Numbered from the stretch's first letter, positions 10,318 to 22,427 are shown. The stretch: DNA of 64,000 bases from Chelonoidis abingdonii (GCF_003597395.2 NC_133771.1:52210339-52274338); one strand, 5' to 3'. Numbers and translations: made by a program. The notes: generated from the sequence alone by a model not told the origin.

Positions 10318-10655
10318 TTGCCAGAGCGTGCATTAAAGGGATTAAAGACTGGCTGATAGGTCTCAAAATGTTATTGTAAATGGGGAATAATCATTGAATG
10401 AGTGTGTTTCCAGTGAGGTCCTGCAAGGGGCCCTATGCTATTTAACATTTTCATTGATGACTTTAAGAAAGATAAAACCATCAAGGATATGCAGATAGCA
10501 GAAAAATTGGAGTGGTAAATAATAGAGTGATCTAGATCACTTGGTAAACTGGGCGCAAGCAAACAAGGTGTGTTTTAATACAGCTCAGTGTAACTGTATA
10601 CAGCTAGGAACAAAGAATGTAGGCCGTACTTACTGAGCCCAAACTTGTACTGTTT
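10318..10655 (+). mobile_element. CR1 LINE ORF2 fragment
   Basis: Non-terminal CR1 sequence with the RT block 'ggccctatgctatttaacat' and downstream 'gatcacttggtaaactgggc' and 'taggaacaaagaatgtaggcc'. Compared with the usual spacing several internal segments are missing and stops interrupt every frame. Neither terminus of the LINE is present. Confidence 0.75.
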
Positions 10656-12291
10656 CAACTAAAGATATAACTGTTAAACTGCTGTAACTTCTATGTGTGC
10701 AGCAGGGTGCCAAGAAAGGAGAATAAAAGCTAGGAATATTTTCAGAACAAATCAGTTTGCTCTAGACATTTATTTTTTATAAAAGCTTCCAGTTTTGCAA
10801 GCATACATGTTATCATGAAATGCTACCTACTTGACTACACCTGTAAAATTGGAGTTTTGAAGTGTCTTCATGTTTGTCATATTTTAAAAATGCACCTTTT
10901 CAAATATAATTATTTTCCAAGAGGAGTTGTGGGGGCTTTTGGTGAACCAAACTGAGAAGGTGGATATGCTGTGGCTGAGCTCTGTCCATGGAACAATAAT
11001 CCTGCATTTCATACAGAAAGGAAGCTACATATTAACAAGAAAAAATGCCCCAAATTGAATTTCAGATAGTATACATTGCAAAGTGAGAGCTCTCAACTCC
11101 TCTAAGCAAAAAGAAAAACAAAAAGCAGGGCAGATCAGGAGTTCATGGGCCCAGGAAAATTTAAGAGATTAAATTAAAGTGGCAGAAATAAAAATTGACA
11201 GACTCTGGCTACTGTGACAGATATGAAGGGTGATATAGACACCAGATTCAATGGACCTGGAAAGTATTGGGCTATTAAGGGCGGAGAGAGAATCAGGGGA
11301 AAAGAACCACAACTACCATTTAAGAAATTATTCAAGTTAAACACTATATGAAGAAAGACAGAGGCACGTGGCCTAAGCAGAAAAGCACATTAGTGGTCTG
11401 GAAAATAAATGTAAATAGCTTGAATCCGGTATAAAAGAATCCACTAACAGCTTCAGAAAACTGGATTACATGGTGAATAGGTCCAACAGGGCTGAGTGTG
11501 ACCAGTTACCCTTCCAGAAGATGTAAATTTTGATGATCTAATGAAATTGCTAGAAGATAATCTGCAAGGTATCCTCAAATAAGGAAAAAAGACATCCGGT
11601 TAAATACTGCTCTACAGTAGTTCTGCAGGCATGTTCGGGCTCCACCAGAGGCACAGGCAATATGCATTATTTTTAAATGGTTATGGCCTGATATTTAAGT
11701 GTGCTGAGCACTTGCAGGTCTCTCTGACTTCCATGAGACGTGTGGGCACTCAGCACTTCTGAAGAACAGTCATGAGTGTCCAGGGAAAGAAATCTTAACC
11801 TTCAGTGACTATGCAATATCACAGAGACCTGTCATAATTCTTTAATTGACCCCCTTCTGTGAATTCATCTAAGAATTGAAATGTATACAGTGCAACTCCG
11901 AGAAGAAAAAGGAAACAGCACAGGAGGAAAATATTGAATGCACTATGTTTCTGTCTTTGTTGGGAGTGAAGTGGTATTTCACAGTAAAGTTTTCTCATTT
12001 GCAGTGGAGACCTGGAACTTTACTCAGATGGCCATTCAGAATAAGAACAGGTCAGCCCCTTGGCAGTTTGATATCAACCATTATGTCATACAACTATAAC
12101 CTACCAAAGGAGACCAGGGGGAAATTATAGCATGATTGTGACTCTTGTAATTAAATGTACAATTTATTATGAATGAGTATAGAGGCCGGAGAACAAACTC
12201 AATAGGTTTGGGAAAATAACCTAAAAATCTCTCCTGCTGTAGCGGTTGCATCAGTGATTAATTGGAAATTGTATTTTTGATCACTTTGTCT
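10656..12291. other. No recognised feature
   Basis: Non-coding, A/T-rich. An 84-residue plus-strand frame at 11876-12130 has no recognisable domain and no supporting splice or promoter context; it is taken as chance. Confidence 0.4.
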
Positions 12292-13300
12292 CCTTCTCTG
12301 AAGCATCAGAGCTGGCCACAGCTGAAGATGGGACATTAGATGAGGTGTGGAGCGGTGGTCTGAGGTAGTACTGAGAATTCTTTCTTTCTCAGAATCTTGG
12401 TTGGTGAGTATTGCAAGGTCAGGAAGGAATTTTCCCCCAGCTGAGATTGGCAGTGACCTTGGGGGAAGTGAGGAGGAGTCACCTTCCTCTACAGCAGGTT
12501 TTCTTAACCCATGGGTTGGGACTCAAAATTAGGTCACCAGCATGTTTGACTCCTTTTCCACAGGGCTGGCTGGGCTTGCCTCTCTGCTCCAAGCACTGCA
12601 ACACCTGGGGTCCCAGTGTCACTCAGGTTTGGCTTAGCCATCATGATGACAGGAGTCCAAGTAGGCCAAATGTTGGTAAGTGGTACTGCAACTCCATAAG
12701 CCAGGTCACAACTCCACTTTCACAAATTTCGTCCAGGCGGGGGGGTGGGGCCTAGCCTGACTGGCACTGCAACCCTGGAGGATGCAATACTCAGAGGTGA
12801 GAGCCAAGCCCAGCCAGCCCCACAGCACAAAAGCTGTAGGAGCCATCACTGTGGGTGAGTTCTGGGCAGGACCAACCCCCCTGGGGGGCAGGACATAATC
12901 AAAACCACCCAAGTGCTTCAATCCCCAAACTATTTACTGGGTCAAAACAGGCCATAGACATTTACAATGGGTCCTGAGCCCCAAAATGTTGAGAACCACT
13001 GCTCTACAGTGTGGGGCATAGGTCACTTGCTAGGATCACCTAGGTATATCTCACTTAATGAGTTCCCTGCCATTGCAGAGTCCTTGGGCATTGATTGGTG
13101 CACCCCGGTCCCTCATGTTCTCTGCCTGTCCTTGATAGTTTAGTCTACTAAGGGGTGTAGTACTTTGGTCTAGTTCTGGTTATTGGGGTTGGTTGGGGGG
13201 ATGTCTGTGTGGTGTTTGGTGGCCTGTGACATATAAGAGGTCAGACCAGGTGATCTAATGGTCCGTTCTGGCCTTAAACTCTGTGACACTGTTATGTGAA
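12292..13300 (+). mobile_element. CR1 LINE 3' end, split by a hAT element
   Basis: The flanks 12292-12494 and 13010-13300 together match the CR1 tail at 17170-17580: 'agaattctttct', 'ggaaggaattttcc', 'cagattggcag', 'caccttcctct(a/g)cagtgtggggcat', 'gtcacttgct', and near the end 'gaggtcagaccaggtgatct'. The match continues across the hAT insertion at 12495-13001 when that element and one 8-bp duplication are removed. Confidence 0.8.
12495..13001. mobile_element. hAT-like non-autonomous transposon
   Basis: 507 bp beginning CAGGTTTTCTTAACCC and ending ...GTTGAGAACCACTG, i.e. imperfect hAT-type inverted ends. A perfect 8-bp duplication ctctacag flanks it (12487-12494 and 13002-13009). It interrupts a CR1 3' end whose uninterrupted form is seen at 17170-17580, which independently confirms the empty site. 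No transposase remnant. Confidence 0.9.
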
Positions 13301-13914
13301 AGTTTGGATTTGCCACTGTTGCCATTGGGTTGGCAGTACAAATGGGAATGGGGATGGGAAATTCTCATTCGTTTTTCATTTTTGATCTTATGAAGGTGAG
13401 TATAGTTACTTGGCAGAAAGGGGTGAACAAATCAGCCAGTAATTTTTGATGGATATTTGGCCTGATTTTTTTTTTTAACAGAGAAGCAGTCAAAGCTATG
13501 TGTAAAACAGTTTTTACTTATGACTTTTTTTTCCCAATGAAAATCCCATCAGTCAGCGAAGACACAGGCCTCATGAGCAATTTAGTGTAATGGAACATCC
13601 ATGACGTTAATAATAGATGCAAGAGTCTTCTGATGTCTCACCTTCCAAAGAAAACAAAAGATTGAACTAGAATTGTTCTAAATACTGCAGCCTCAATCCT
13701 ATTGCCTTTCCTAATCAACATATATGGAAGACTACTAGGAGAGAAAGTGACATTCTGCACGAGTTACCGGTCCTGAGCCTACTTCAAGGTCTTGCTCCGA
13801 ATCTGTGTGTTAGGTTGTGGCTACTTCCTTTCCCTATATATTCCGCTGCAGCAGCTCTGCTATATCTGCCAGAGCTGAGGATTAAACTCACAGAGATTCC
13901 ATGATGCATCTCTA
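13301..13914. other. No recognised feature
   Basis: Non-coding; nothing recognised. Confidence 0.4.
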
Positions 13915-14201
13915 AGGGTATGTCTACACAGCAGCTGAGACATTTAATTCCCAGGTTGGGTCAATATAACACTGTTAGCTCTGCTTGAGCTAGTGTGCTA
14001 CAAAATAGCAATGTGGCCATGATGGCATGGGTGACAGTTCAAACTAACCATCTGAGTACAATCCTGGCTGACCACTCAAGCAGTTAGCCTGAGCTGCCAC
14101 CTATGCCACTGCACCTGCACTATTATTTTAGCTCAAGCTAGTATGTGCACATCTACCCAAACTGGGAATTACGCCTCCCAGCTGCTGTGTGGACAAACCC
14201 T
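13915..14201. mobile_element. MITE with GGGTATGTCTACAC ends
   Basis: Left end AGGGTATGTCTACACAGCAG and right end complementary (CTGCTGTGTGGACAAACCCT) form inverted repeats around about 287 bp. Ends of this kind are typical of PIF/Harbinger-like MITEs in turtle genomes. The target duplication is not clear. Confidence 0.65.
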
Positions 14202-15825
14202 GTGAGCTTTAAGTCATGTTTGTGCCCTCCAATCCTGGACTGTTCCAGCATCTGGAGCATAATTTAGATAGTTTAAGGGCGTAAATTTGGTAGCCTTCAT
14301 TGGCTACCCAAAATCTTGATAGTGCTGTGGCCCCACCCATCCTAATATAATCCTCCCACCCCTATGCCAGGGATTGTGGAAAGGTTCTCGGAAAGCAGTT
14401 TTATAGCTGTCTTCTGCAATGCCTTTCAAGGCAGATAAGAGGCTTTTAGGGCCTTTTTATACTTCTCTAGCCTTTTATCCAGTGTATAGGGGCTGGAGTG
14501 GGGCTGAGGATCTCATTTGTGGGGACTCGGGGTAGGTCATTCTTAACGATAGGCAACCCCCAGATATGGAACTCGTTATTAGCAGACATCACGCTGAGCC
14601 TAAGTCTTGTAACTAGATTTGTCAAAATGTGCAAGACTCTTCATGAATAGTGAATTATTTGAAATAATTTTCATTCTACAGGTTTCGAAAAGGAATAATT
14701 TTAAGTTTTGTTTTAAACTTTTTTGTGATTTTTTTAAATCAAATTTTCAGTTTCTTTTATTTATTTTTAGTTTTTTTCTCTTCTATTCCTTCCCTCCTTC
14801 ACCCCAAACTTTTCTTCAACTTCAGGGAAAAGGGGAAAACAAATTTGTATTTAATTTGGTGTTTTAGGGAAAAAAGGACACTTTTAAAATTAACAATTTT
14901 CACAGTTTTTTCTTGTTTAGAGAGAGGCCACTTTTTAAAGATTTTTTTTATACCACCTTTACTTGTAACCCAGGGAAAATTATAAGACATCTTCTTCCTA
15001 CAGATCTTTATTATGTTTAAAAAATTAAAAAAGGGTGGTGGGCCTTTGATCTTACCCAATCAAAGGTCTTTAAATCAGTGGGAGGGAAGAGACCTTTGGT
15101 TCTTTTCTGAGAAGGAATTGCTATTTTTCTACAATTATATAATGGTGCCTAGATAATGTGATGATGGGCTTCTTAAACATATTGATAATGGTGACTACAC
15201 AGGTGCACAACAGTGTGTTATAACAAACACTGCAGAAATATGAAAGTTTATACACTGTGTCCATTTGTTATTGTAGAAGTAACAATGCACTTAAAAATAA
15301 ACCTTTGTTTAACTTATGTGATGCCTGCAGTGGATCAGTATGATGATTATTAAAATTCAAAATCAGCATATCCTTGACTTATGTGCAAAAGAGAGGAAAA
15401 CATAAATCAGGATTTTGCTTGAGAGAACAATAAATGAAAAATCACGACTGAAGGAAAGGCTGTTGGGAAAGAATGTCAAATGGTAGCATGATGTAAAGTC
15501 ATTAGTCTATGTGTGTGAGACCTCTGACTCAGCTCCAGATATGTTCAAAGTCATAGCCTGTCATCTGATACTGCTGACAGCCTAATAAGCAAGAAACTAA
15601 AAGGCAACATAAACAGGATACTAGTCATCATTGTGCTTAGTTACCAGTGTCTCTATTACATCAATTGTAAGGCAAATGTCATGGTCTGATCTAAGGATGT
15701 TTATAACAGTGGCTTAGTTGGTAAGTGCCATTATGTTAAAGATTCAACACATTCATGTACATTTAACCACCCATGCCATTGTGTTAGAGTAAAAGAAAGT
15801 TTCAGGGTATATAAACATCAGTGTA
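14202..15825. other. No recognised feature; A/T-rich
   Basis: Long T- and A-rich runs at 14640-15060, with several open frames on both strands caused by low complexity. Nothing else recognised. Confidence 0.4.
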
Positions 15826-16165
15826 AGACTTGAAAGTTAGAATACCCCCATTTGGATCAAGCAGTCAACCTGTGGAACTCCTTGCCAGAGAATGTTGTGA
15901 AGGCCAAGACTATAACAGGGTTCAATAAAGAACTAAATAAGTTCATGGAGAATAGGTCCATCAATGGCTATTAGCCGGGATGGACAGGGATGGTATCCCT
16001 AGCCTCTGTTTGCCAGAAGCTGGGAATGGGTGACAGGGGATGGATCACTTGATGATTACCTATTCTGTTCATTCCCTCTGGGGCACCTGGCATTGGCCAC
16101 TGTTGGAAGACAGGATATTGGGCTAGATGGACCTTTGGTCTGACCCAATAGGGCCGTGCTTATGT
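15826..16165 (+). mobile_element. CR1 LINE 3' end, 5' truncated
   Basis: Classical CR1 tail: 'tgtggaactccttgccagag', 'ggctattagccgggatgg', 'ccctctggggcacctgg', 'gctagatggacctttggtctgaccc', ending 'cttatgtac'. Same family as 5808-6035 but longer at its 5' end. Confidence 0.85.
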
Positions 16166-16198
16166 ACAATTTGACCAACCATCAGTAAATGTACAGAT

Positions 16199-16448
16199 CA
16201 GTGATACTCAAATTGAGGCTCGGGAGCTGCAAGTGGCTCTTCAATGTGTCTCCAGTGGCTATTTGCATCACATGTATTAAAATACCACGTGATTTAATTA
16301 TTAGCCAATCAGGATGCTTTTTCTATGTTATTAACCAATTGTAAAATACTTGGTCAGTCATTTTGCTGTGAGAATAAAATATAATGAATTCACACTGCTG
16401 TGGCTCTTTTGGATAATGTTGGTCACTAATTAGGCTCCTGAAACACTG
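16199..16448. mobile_element. hAT-like MITE
   Basis: 250 bp starting CAGTGATACTCAAATTGAGG and ending GGCTCCTGAAACACTG, with short hAT-type CAGTG/CACTG ends and 'ctgtggctcttttggataatgttg' inside. Flanking 8-mers are not clearly duplicated. Confidence 0.6.
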
Positions 16449-17169
16449 ACGACAAGTATCACTGGTATTGATAGACTGTAACAGTCACAAACATTTCTTC
16501 ATATTCCACTATTTCCCTCCTTTTCATTAGCATCCATTAAATATTGGTAAATATTAAAATTTGCCCACCTTGCCCTCTGGTGAAAGGGACACTTGTTTTA
16601 CTGATAATAGGTCGATTTCTCTCCTGTCAGTGTAAATCCAGAGTAATTCCATAGAAGTGAGAATGATTTTCCTCTCACTTATGCCATTCTTACACCGGTG
16701 TAACCCCCAGCAGGGGACTCCAGTCCAGGAATCTGACTGGCAGAATGCCGGGGGTCCAGATTCGTTCACAACTTCTGTATAAACCCAGCACAGGAACACA
16801 AAATTGTCCATGCAACCGGTGGTGCTGGAACAATTTTTATAGTGGGGGTGCTGATGATGGAAACCATGTATTTGGTGTTTGTTATTACTACTTCAAACCA
16901 GGGGGTATGCAGTGCCCCTAGGTCCAGTGCCACTGCATGCAACTAGGATTCATTTTGCCCTGGACTGTGTCTTGTACTTCTTGCTCCTGCTCCCTGGCTT
17001 GACCTCCTGGTGTCCTGACATGGCCTGACTCTGGATAATGATTTGTGGTTCTGCTTCAAGTTTGTCTCCAGCTTCTGATCTCTTGGTAATGTGACCCTAC
17101 CTGCCTCCTGACACTCAACTTTTAGTTTGCCCTCCAGCCTGTCTCAGACTCTGATCTCCTGGTATCTAT
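16449..17169. other. No confident feature
   Basis: Non-coding. The stretch 16930-17160 has a repetitive 'tctgacctcctgg/ctctgatctcctgg' character, possibly an LTR-element leader, but this is too weak to assign. Confidence 0.3.
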
Positions 17170-17580
17170 TATGACCAATGGCCTGTGATGTGATGTTAGA
17201 TGGGGTGGGATCTGAATTACTGCAGAGAATTCTTTCTTGGGTATCTGGCTGGTGAGTCTTGCCCACATTCTCAGGGTTTAACTGATCACCATATTTGGGT
17301 TTGGGAAGGAATTTTCCTCCAGGGCAGATTGGCAGAGGCCCTGGGGGTTTTTCACCTTCCTCTGCAGTGTGGGGCATGGGTCACTTGCTGGAGGATTCTC
17401 TGCACCTTGAAATCTTTAAACCATGATTTGAGGACTTCAATGACTCAGACATAGGTTAGGGGTTGGTTGCAGAAGTGGGTGGGTGAGATTCTGTGGCCTG
17501 CTTTGTGCAGGAGGTCAGACTAGACGATCATATTGGTCCCTTCTGACCTTAAAGTCTATGACTCTGTGACTCTATGACCA
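17170..17580 (+). mobile_element. CR1 LINE 3' end (uninterrupted copy)
   Basis: CR1 tail with 'ggaaggaattttcctccagg', 'cagattggcagaggccctgg', 'gtggggcatgggtcacttgctgg' and the end 'ggtcagactagacgatcata', 'ggtcccttctgacctt', followed by the tandem 'ctatgactctgtgactctatga' tail. It is the empty-site counterpart of the interrupted copy at 12292-13300. Confidence 0.9.
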
Positions 17581-17639
17581 GTAGGTCAGACTACCCACAT
17601 CTTGATTGTGACAGGCGGTCATTGTGTGTTTCTAATTTT

Positions 17640-17950
17640 CTTGGTGTTCAACTTGAGACCCTGGGCCTGATGTGCAGAAGTGTTGCACGCAACTGCAACT
17701 GAAGTCAGTGGGAGCTGAGCTTTGAATTCATTAAGTGCTATAAAACGGTAAGCACTCTGACACTTTGGTTCCAGGTTTCTCAAATGGGGTACCCAAAATT
17801 AGTGGATATGTTTGACCTTAATTTCTCTGTGCCTCAGCTCCCTATCTGTAAAATGGGGATAATACTGCCCCCTGAGCTCACCGAAGTGATAGTACTTGGC
17901 TATTATAGTGATGATTCCCATAGAAAAGCCCAGCAGGAAACTAATAATTC
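17640..17950 (+). repeat. MIR/core-SINE-like repeat
   Basis: Contains the conserved 'tgtgcctcagctccctatctgtaaaatggggataat' type block (17831-17866), the hallmark of MIR-like core SINEs and their amniote relatives, followed by 'gtacttggctattatagtgatg'. Ancient and diverged. Confidence 0.65.
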
Positions 17951-17999
17951 TGTCTTCAGAGCAAGCTTTGAATAAAATACATTAAGTATGCCCTAGTAC

Positions 18000-18473
18000 C
18001 ATAGACACCGACACCCCTCCCCACTTGCTCGACCTCTGCTTTGCCCTTGCCCCACCCCCACTCCACCACTTCCATGAGGCCCTGCTCCTACCCTGCCCCT
18101 TTGCACCCCTGCCCTGCCCCCATTCCAACCCATTACCCAAAGTCCCTGCCCCAACTCTGCCCCCTCCCTGTCCCTATTCCAACTCCTTCCCCAAATCTCT
18201 GCCCCAGCCCCACCTCCACCTCTGAGCGCACCATGTTCCCGGTCCTCCTCCTCCTCCCAGAGCATGCTAAAGCTGCCAAACAGCTGTTTGGCAGTGGCTG
18301 GCTGGGAAGCGCTGGGAGGTAGGTGGAGGAGCAAGGATGCAGCGCACTCAGGGGAGGAGGAGAAGGTGGGGTGGAGGGTGACCGGAACTTGGCTGCCAGT
18401 GGGTGCAGAGCACCCACTAATTTTTCCCTGTAGGTGTTCCAGCCCTGGAGCACCCACAGAGTCGGCGCCTATG
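18000..18473. mobile_element. hAT-like non-autonomous transposon
   Basis: 474-bp element with inverted ends CATAGACACCGAC (18000) and GTCGGCGCCTATG (ending 18473), flanked by a perfect 8-bp duplication cctagtac (17992-17999, 18474-18481). The left half is C-rich and the right half G-rich, partly self-complementary, so open frames of up to 163 codons arise on both strands and are not considered genes. Confidence 0.88.
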
Positions 18474-18481
18474 CCTAGTAC

Positions 18482-20257
18482 CACACACTGTTCGATAAGG
18501 ATAAAGCAATATCAAATAGCCACTCATTAAATGACCCTTGTCTGTCCTGTACTGAATGAGGCAGGGGACCTGTGGAAAAAATAGTATGCAGTCATGTAAT
18601 TGAAAATTGTGTCATAATGCACAGGCATAAGGGGGTTGAATTAAGTTGCACAGGCAATTTCTAATGCTTGAGCACTTGACTTTGTAAACTTAATGTTCTT
18701 TTAAAACACTTTTTTGTGTGTAATCTTAAAAAACAGGGAATTCTGCATCAGCAGTATCTTAATTACATGGCTGACGGCAAATTCTAGAACCTCAGTAAGC
18801 AAGGGAACTTGTTTATGATATGCACATTTGTTAGCCCTTATTATTATCCTATTATTGACTGTTGTGGTTTTGGTTGATCTTGGTTTTTTTTTCATTGCAT
18901 GCTTTGTATGTTTATAAATTAAATCCTATGAGACAATGAGTTACTGTGGAGACACTGTCCCTTGTCAACCTGCAGCATGCTCACTGAAATCAGGGCTGAT
19001 GTAGAGAGCTTTGTTTCTAACTGTTTTAGATCTGTAATTATAGACCATAATGTGAAATAAACTTACTGATATAGTATAGGACAAAATGTTTACTCCCAAA
19101 CTTTTGCCAAAAGGTTTTGAAATCAGAAGAATGAACTACAAAGTAGATGACATTTTACCTCTTCTTGTTCTGATTCTGCTATACAAGTAATTACATTATT
19201 GCTCGTTTCTGTAGCAGTTCAGGATCATCCAACTTTGAAGTGGGTTAGACAGTTCTAGTAATTTTCTGTGCTATAGGTTGCTGAACCTGATTCTCATCTC
19301 ACTTACACCAGTTGTGAATCAGCTTCATAAAAACTTTCTTCTGGTGTTGCACTGTGTGTGAAAGAGGAGCAGGGTGAGGCTGGGCAAGTATATGTTTCAC
19401 TATGTTCTGCTCTGGCTAACTCTAGCAGACATGTCTCTGAATTCACACAAGGAACAGATTTGTTAAGTAAGAAGGTGCCATTTTTGTATATCATCACTTT
19501 TCAGAGTAAAACCACACTTTGATTTTTTTTTAAACCATGAATAAAATTGAAATTGTAGTTGTCAGTAACCTTCTTGGCAAAGATGAAATGATTGTTCTAT
19601 ACACTCTAATACCATGGTGATAACCAAGGTATAAAAGTATTGAGAGAGTTAGTCTGTTGCAAAAAATAATAATTTGACAATCTGAAAATAAAAGATAGTT
19701 TCTATTCTGAAGAGTAGATCACTGATCAAACAGGGAAGACAGTGTGTCCATCCAAAAGAAGGGCAAACAAACTGGAAAGGTATAGACATGGTGAAGGCCA
19801 GTAAGGTCACCAAGAAAACAGCACCTCAAGCAGTACAACACAGAGAGAGCTAAATAATCCTGAAGATGAAAATTGAACCAGAAGGGGAAGCAAAACTCAG
19901 ACTAGCTGAAGCAATCCTTTCACCCATCTGAGAAAGGCTGGTTAGCTGAAACAGTTTTTCAAAGAGGTCAAGATAAATCCAGATCAACAAAGATTAAAAT
20001 AGCAGCAGGAGAAATTCACTACAGTATATCAATTTTACACCATCAGATTACTGTCTCCAATGATAAACTAGCAACAAAATTAAAAACAAGAGGGAGAAAA
20101 TAGTGCATAGTATTGGGGAGCAAAAACAACTTCAACTAGCGCTGCAACTTATGTAAGGTAAATTTTAAATACAGTCCTTGCTTTAAATTTAAATGTTAAA
20201 AATTAAACTAAAAATCAGAAAGCTTTAAATGAACTGAAAGATCAGGGATAACCAGAT
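18482..20257. other. No recognised feature
   Basis: Non-coding A/T-rich sequence with no recognisable repeat and no convincing exon. Confidence 0.4.
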
Positions 20258-20395
20258 ATCATTTTTATTTAATATTTATATTATAGTAGCACCCAGAGTC
20301 TTCAATCAGACTTAAGGCCCCATTGTAGTAAAATTGTCCAAAACACATATGGAGGCATGGTCATTGTTCCAGAGAGCTTGCAATCTAGCCACTAT
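20258..20395 (+). repeat. MIR-like SINE fragment
   Basis: Matches the amniote SINE body with 'ttatattatagtagcaccca', 'aggccccattgta' and 'gagcttgcaatcta'. The same body occurs at 54410-54550. Diverged and partial. Confidence 0.6.
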
Positions 20396-21444
20396 TCATT
20401 CTGAGTTTGTTTGATGAATGAAAGTTTCTATTAGATTTGTTTTCCAGAAAAATAATTGGTGATTTCTCTCTGCTGTATCCATGTTGCCACTGCAGTTTTA
20501 TCCTTAATAAAATTAAGGTGCTATTAAAATTAATAGCAATTTAAGATGCTAGCACAGCATTAAAACACCATGGAGTTGTGAGTGCACCATCTTTTAGTTA
20601 GATAGGGAAATTGGGGATCCCCTTACTCCCTGAACTGTGACCTCAAGCCAGGGGTTAAGGGTTTGCAGATTTAATTACCTGCTGCCTATTAAACCTGTGG
20701 AGGGACTTACCACCTTATCCCACTTGTGAGTTTTTTTGGGCTGTACTGAATCGAGTCACCCAACCTGCTAAGTGCTGCATGGAAGATATTGAGGTCACAG
20801 GTCTTCAAGGGCATCTACAAAGTACACATACCACCAAGACTAATTTTTATGTTTGCTATATTAGATCATGTGACTAAGGAAATTCGCTTATCATCATGGA
20901 CAAAAGTGATCCTGAGAACAGTGTTTTATCATGTTATGTCATATTTCTCTCCTATTTAATCTAATTACTGTGTTGAATATATTATATATGTTTGTGTTAT
21001 TTCTTGCAAGCCTCCAACTATCTGGCAAATAAGTGGGGGTTACCTTGTGGTTAGAATTTTCCTCCCAACCTGCCCTGGTGATGATACCAGGAAGGTGAGA
21101 GGGTGGTTGGGAGCACCACCAAATATATTCATATGGGAAGAAGAAAAAAAACTTACACCCTGCAGTGCTGATAAGGAGGCAGATCCAGAAGAACCCGTAA
21201 GGAGATTGGTACTAAGGGAGGTAACCTGGTGGATAGAGGGTATTACAAAATCATATTCTGATTTTACTTATGTATAATTCCATTTCTCTGTTCTGAATTA
21301 CATCAAATCAGATTTCCACTGAGTGTGACAAACATCTCATCAGTCTGTAATCTGTCAAATCTGTCCAACACCTCTGGACAGTCCCTCTGTTATTGTGTAA
21401 ACGTGTATATTTATCAAAGTCCTCTCTGTGCTCACTACAGATTT
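20396..21444. other. No recognised feature
   Basis: Non-coding. A 76-residue frame at 21047-21277 has no recognisable domain. Confidence 0.35.
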
Positions 21445-21534
21445 CACCGGATGCCAATGAGACAGGGCGATGTCAATTTCAGCGCTAATCCCCTCCTCAG
21501 GGAGGAGTACAGAAATAGATTTTAAGAGCCCTTT
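21445..21534. mobile_element. Harbinger-type MITE fragment
   Basis: Short piece with 'gggcgatgtcaatttcagcg', 'tcagggaggagtacagaaat' and 'aagagccctttaagtcaac', segments that recur in turtle Harbinger-like MITEs (recalled, not searched). It directly abuts the CR1 fragment. Confidence 0.45.
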
Positions 21535-22004
21535 AAGTCAACAGTCTGTCCCTGGCAGGTGTGTGTCTGTCCATTTCTTAAAAACCTCCAATGAAGGAGA
21601 GTCCACAACCTCCCTAGGTGATTTGTTCCACTGCTTATCTGCCCTTACAAGTGAAGAAGTTTTTTCTGATGTCTAACCTAAATCTCCCTTGCTGCAATTT
21701 CAGCCCATTACTTCTTGTCCTATCCTTGGTAGTTAGGGGAACAGTTTATCAACCTCCTCTTTTGTAACAACTTTTTTGCATACTTGAAGACCTTAATCTT
21801 CTCTTCTGCAGACTAAACAAACCCAACTTTTTCAATCTTTCCTCACAAATGATGTTTTCTAGGCCTTTAATCATTTTTGTTGCTCTCTTCTGGACTCTCC
21901 AATTTTTCCACATCTTTCCCAAAGTGTGGTGCCCAGAACTGGACAGAATACTCCAGCTGAGGACTTATCAGTGCGGAGTGGGGTGTAAGAATTACTTCTT
22001 GTGG
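21535..22004 (-). mobile_element. CR1 LINE 3' region
   Basis: Minus-strand CR1: in plus orientation it reads 'gagagtccacaacctcccta', 'cttgttccactgctt'-like sequence, 'tgtggtgcccagaactggac' and 'atactccagctgaggac', the same order as in 27164-27600. The 3' end proper is missing. On the right it passes abruptly into Harbinger-like coding sequence at about 22005. Confidence 0.85.
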
Positions 22005-22260
22005 TTATCGCAGATTAGAAGGTGAAAAAAAACGCACTCGCGATTACATGTTTTCCGAGCTCATGCAGTCCTCCCACACTGATAGGGGACAGTGTAATGC
22101 ATGGAGGCATTCAGTGGCAGAGGCCAGGAAAGCATTGCTGTGTTTGCTTAACGGCAAAAGTATCATGCCTCGCCAGCAATCCTGCCTGAGCCAGGTCGCT
22201 GAGTCACATGCACTCCGCACTGTGTCAGCCTTGGGTGGGGGCATGACCGCTTTGTGAGCA
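22005..22260 (+). pseudogene. Harbinger-element accessory ORF remnant
   Basis: Plus-strand translation includes KKTHSRDYMFSELMQSSHTD and AWRHSVAEARKA. This resembles the second (Myb/SANT-like) protein encoded by vertebrate PIF/Harbinger elements, in a part downstream of the DNA-binding domain; the identification is by recalled family resemblance. The frame lacks a start and runs out after about 80 codons. A Harbinger transposase remnant on the opposite strand follows at 22680, which fits the two-gene layout of these elements. Confidence 0.5.
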
Positions 22261-22354
22261 GGAAGGCCATAGATATAAACATTGCATTAGGTAGCTTCTG
22301 TAGCTAGAGAAAACAGTCCTGTGCATTCGGCAAAATCTCTGGCAAAAAAAGAGA

Positions 22355-22427
22355 AGCCCTGCAGGGCAGTGGTTATCACATTCACCTAAGACGTGAAACA
22401 TTCCCAGTTTGAAACCAATCAGAAACA
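22355..22427 (+). pseudogene. tRNA-Val-like pseudogene (73 nt)
   Basis: Seventy-three nucleotides align with eukaryotic tRNA-Val: D-arm 'agtggttatcac', anticodon arm, variable loop, T-loop 'tttgaaa'. The anticodon stem is fully paired (TTCAC/GTGAA) around the loop CTAAGAC, whose anticodon position reads AAG (a Leu anticodon) instead of the Val AAC. The T stem (CCCAG/CCAAT) and the acceptor stem do not pair, so it is not a working tRNA. No poly(A) tail or SINE body is visible. It lies between two Harbinger remnants. Confidence 0.7.

Noticed and set aside
14640..15060. Overlapping Phe/Lys-rich frames of 82-86 codons
   Set aside because: Produced by T/A runs; no conserved features.
17993..18484. 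163-codon minus-strand frame and overlapping plus-strand frames
   Set aside because: Low-complexity C/G-rich halves of a hAT element with perfect 8-bp duplications.
21970..22221. 12-bp inverted repeat CAGTGCGGAGTG / CACTCCGCACTG with hAT-like ends
   Set aside because: The left copy is ordinary CR1 sequence that continues past it into known CR1 text, and no 8-bp duplication flanks the pair.
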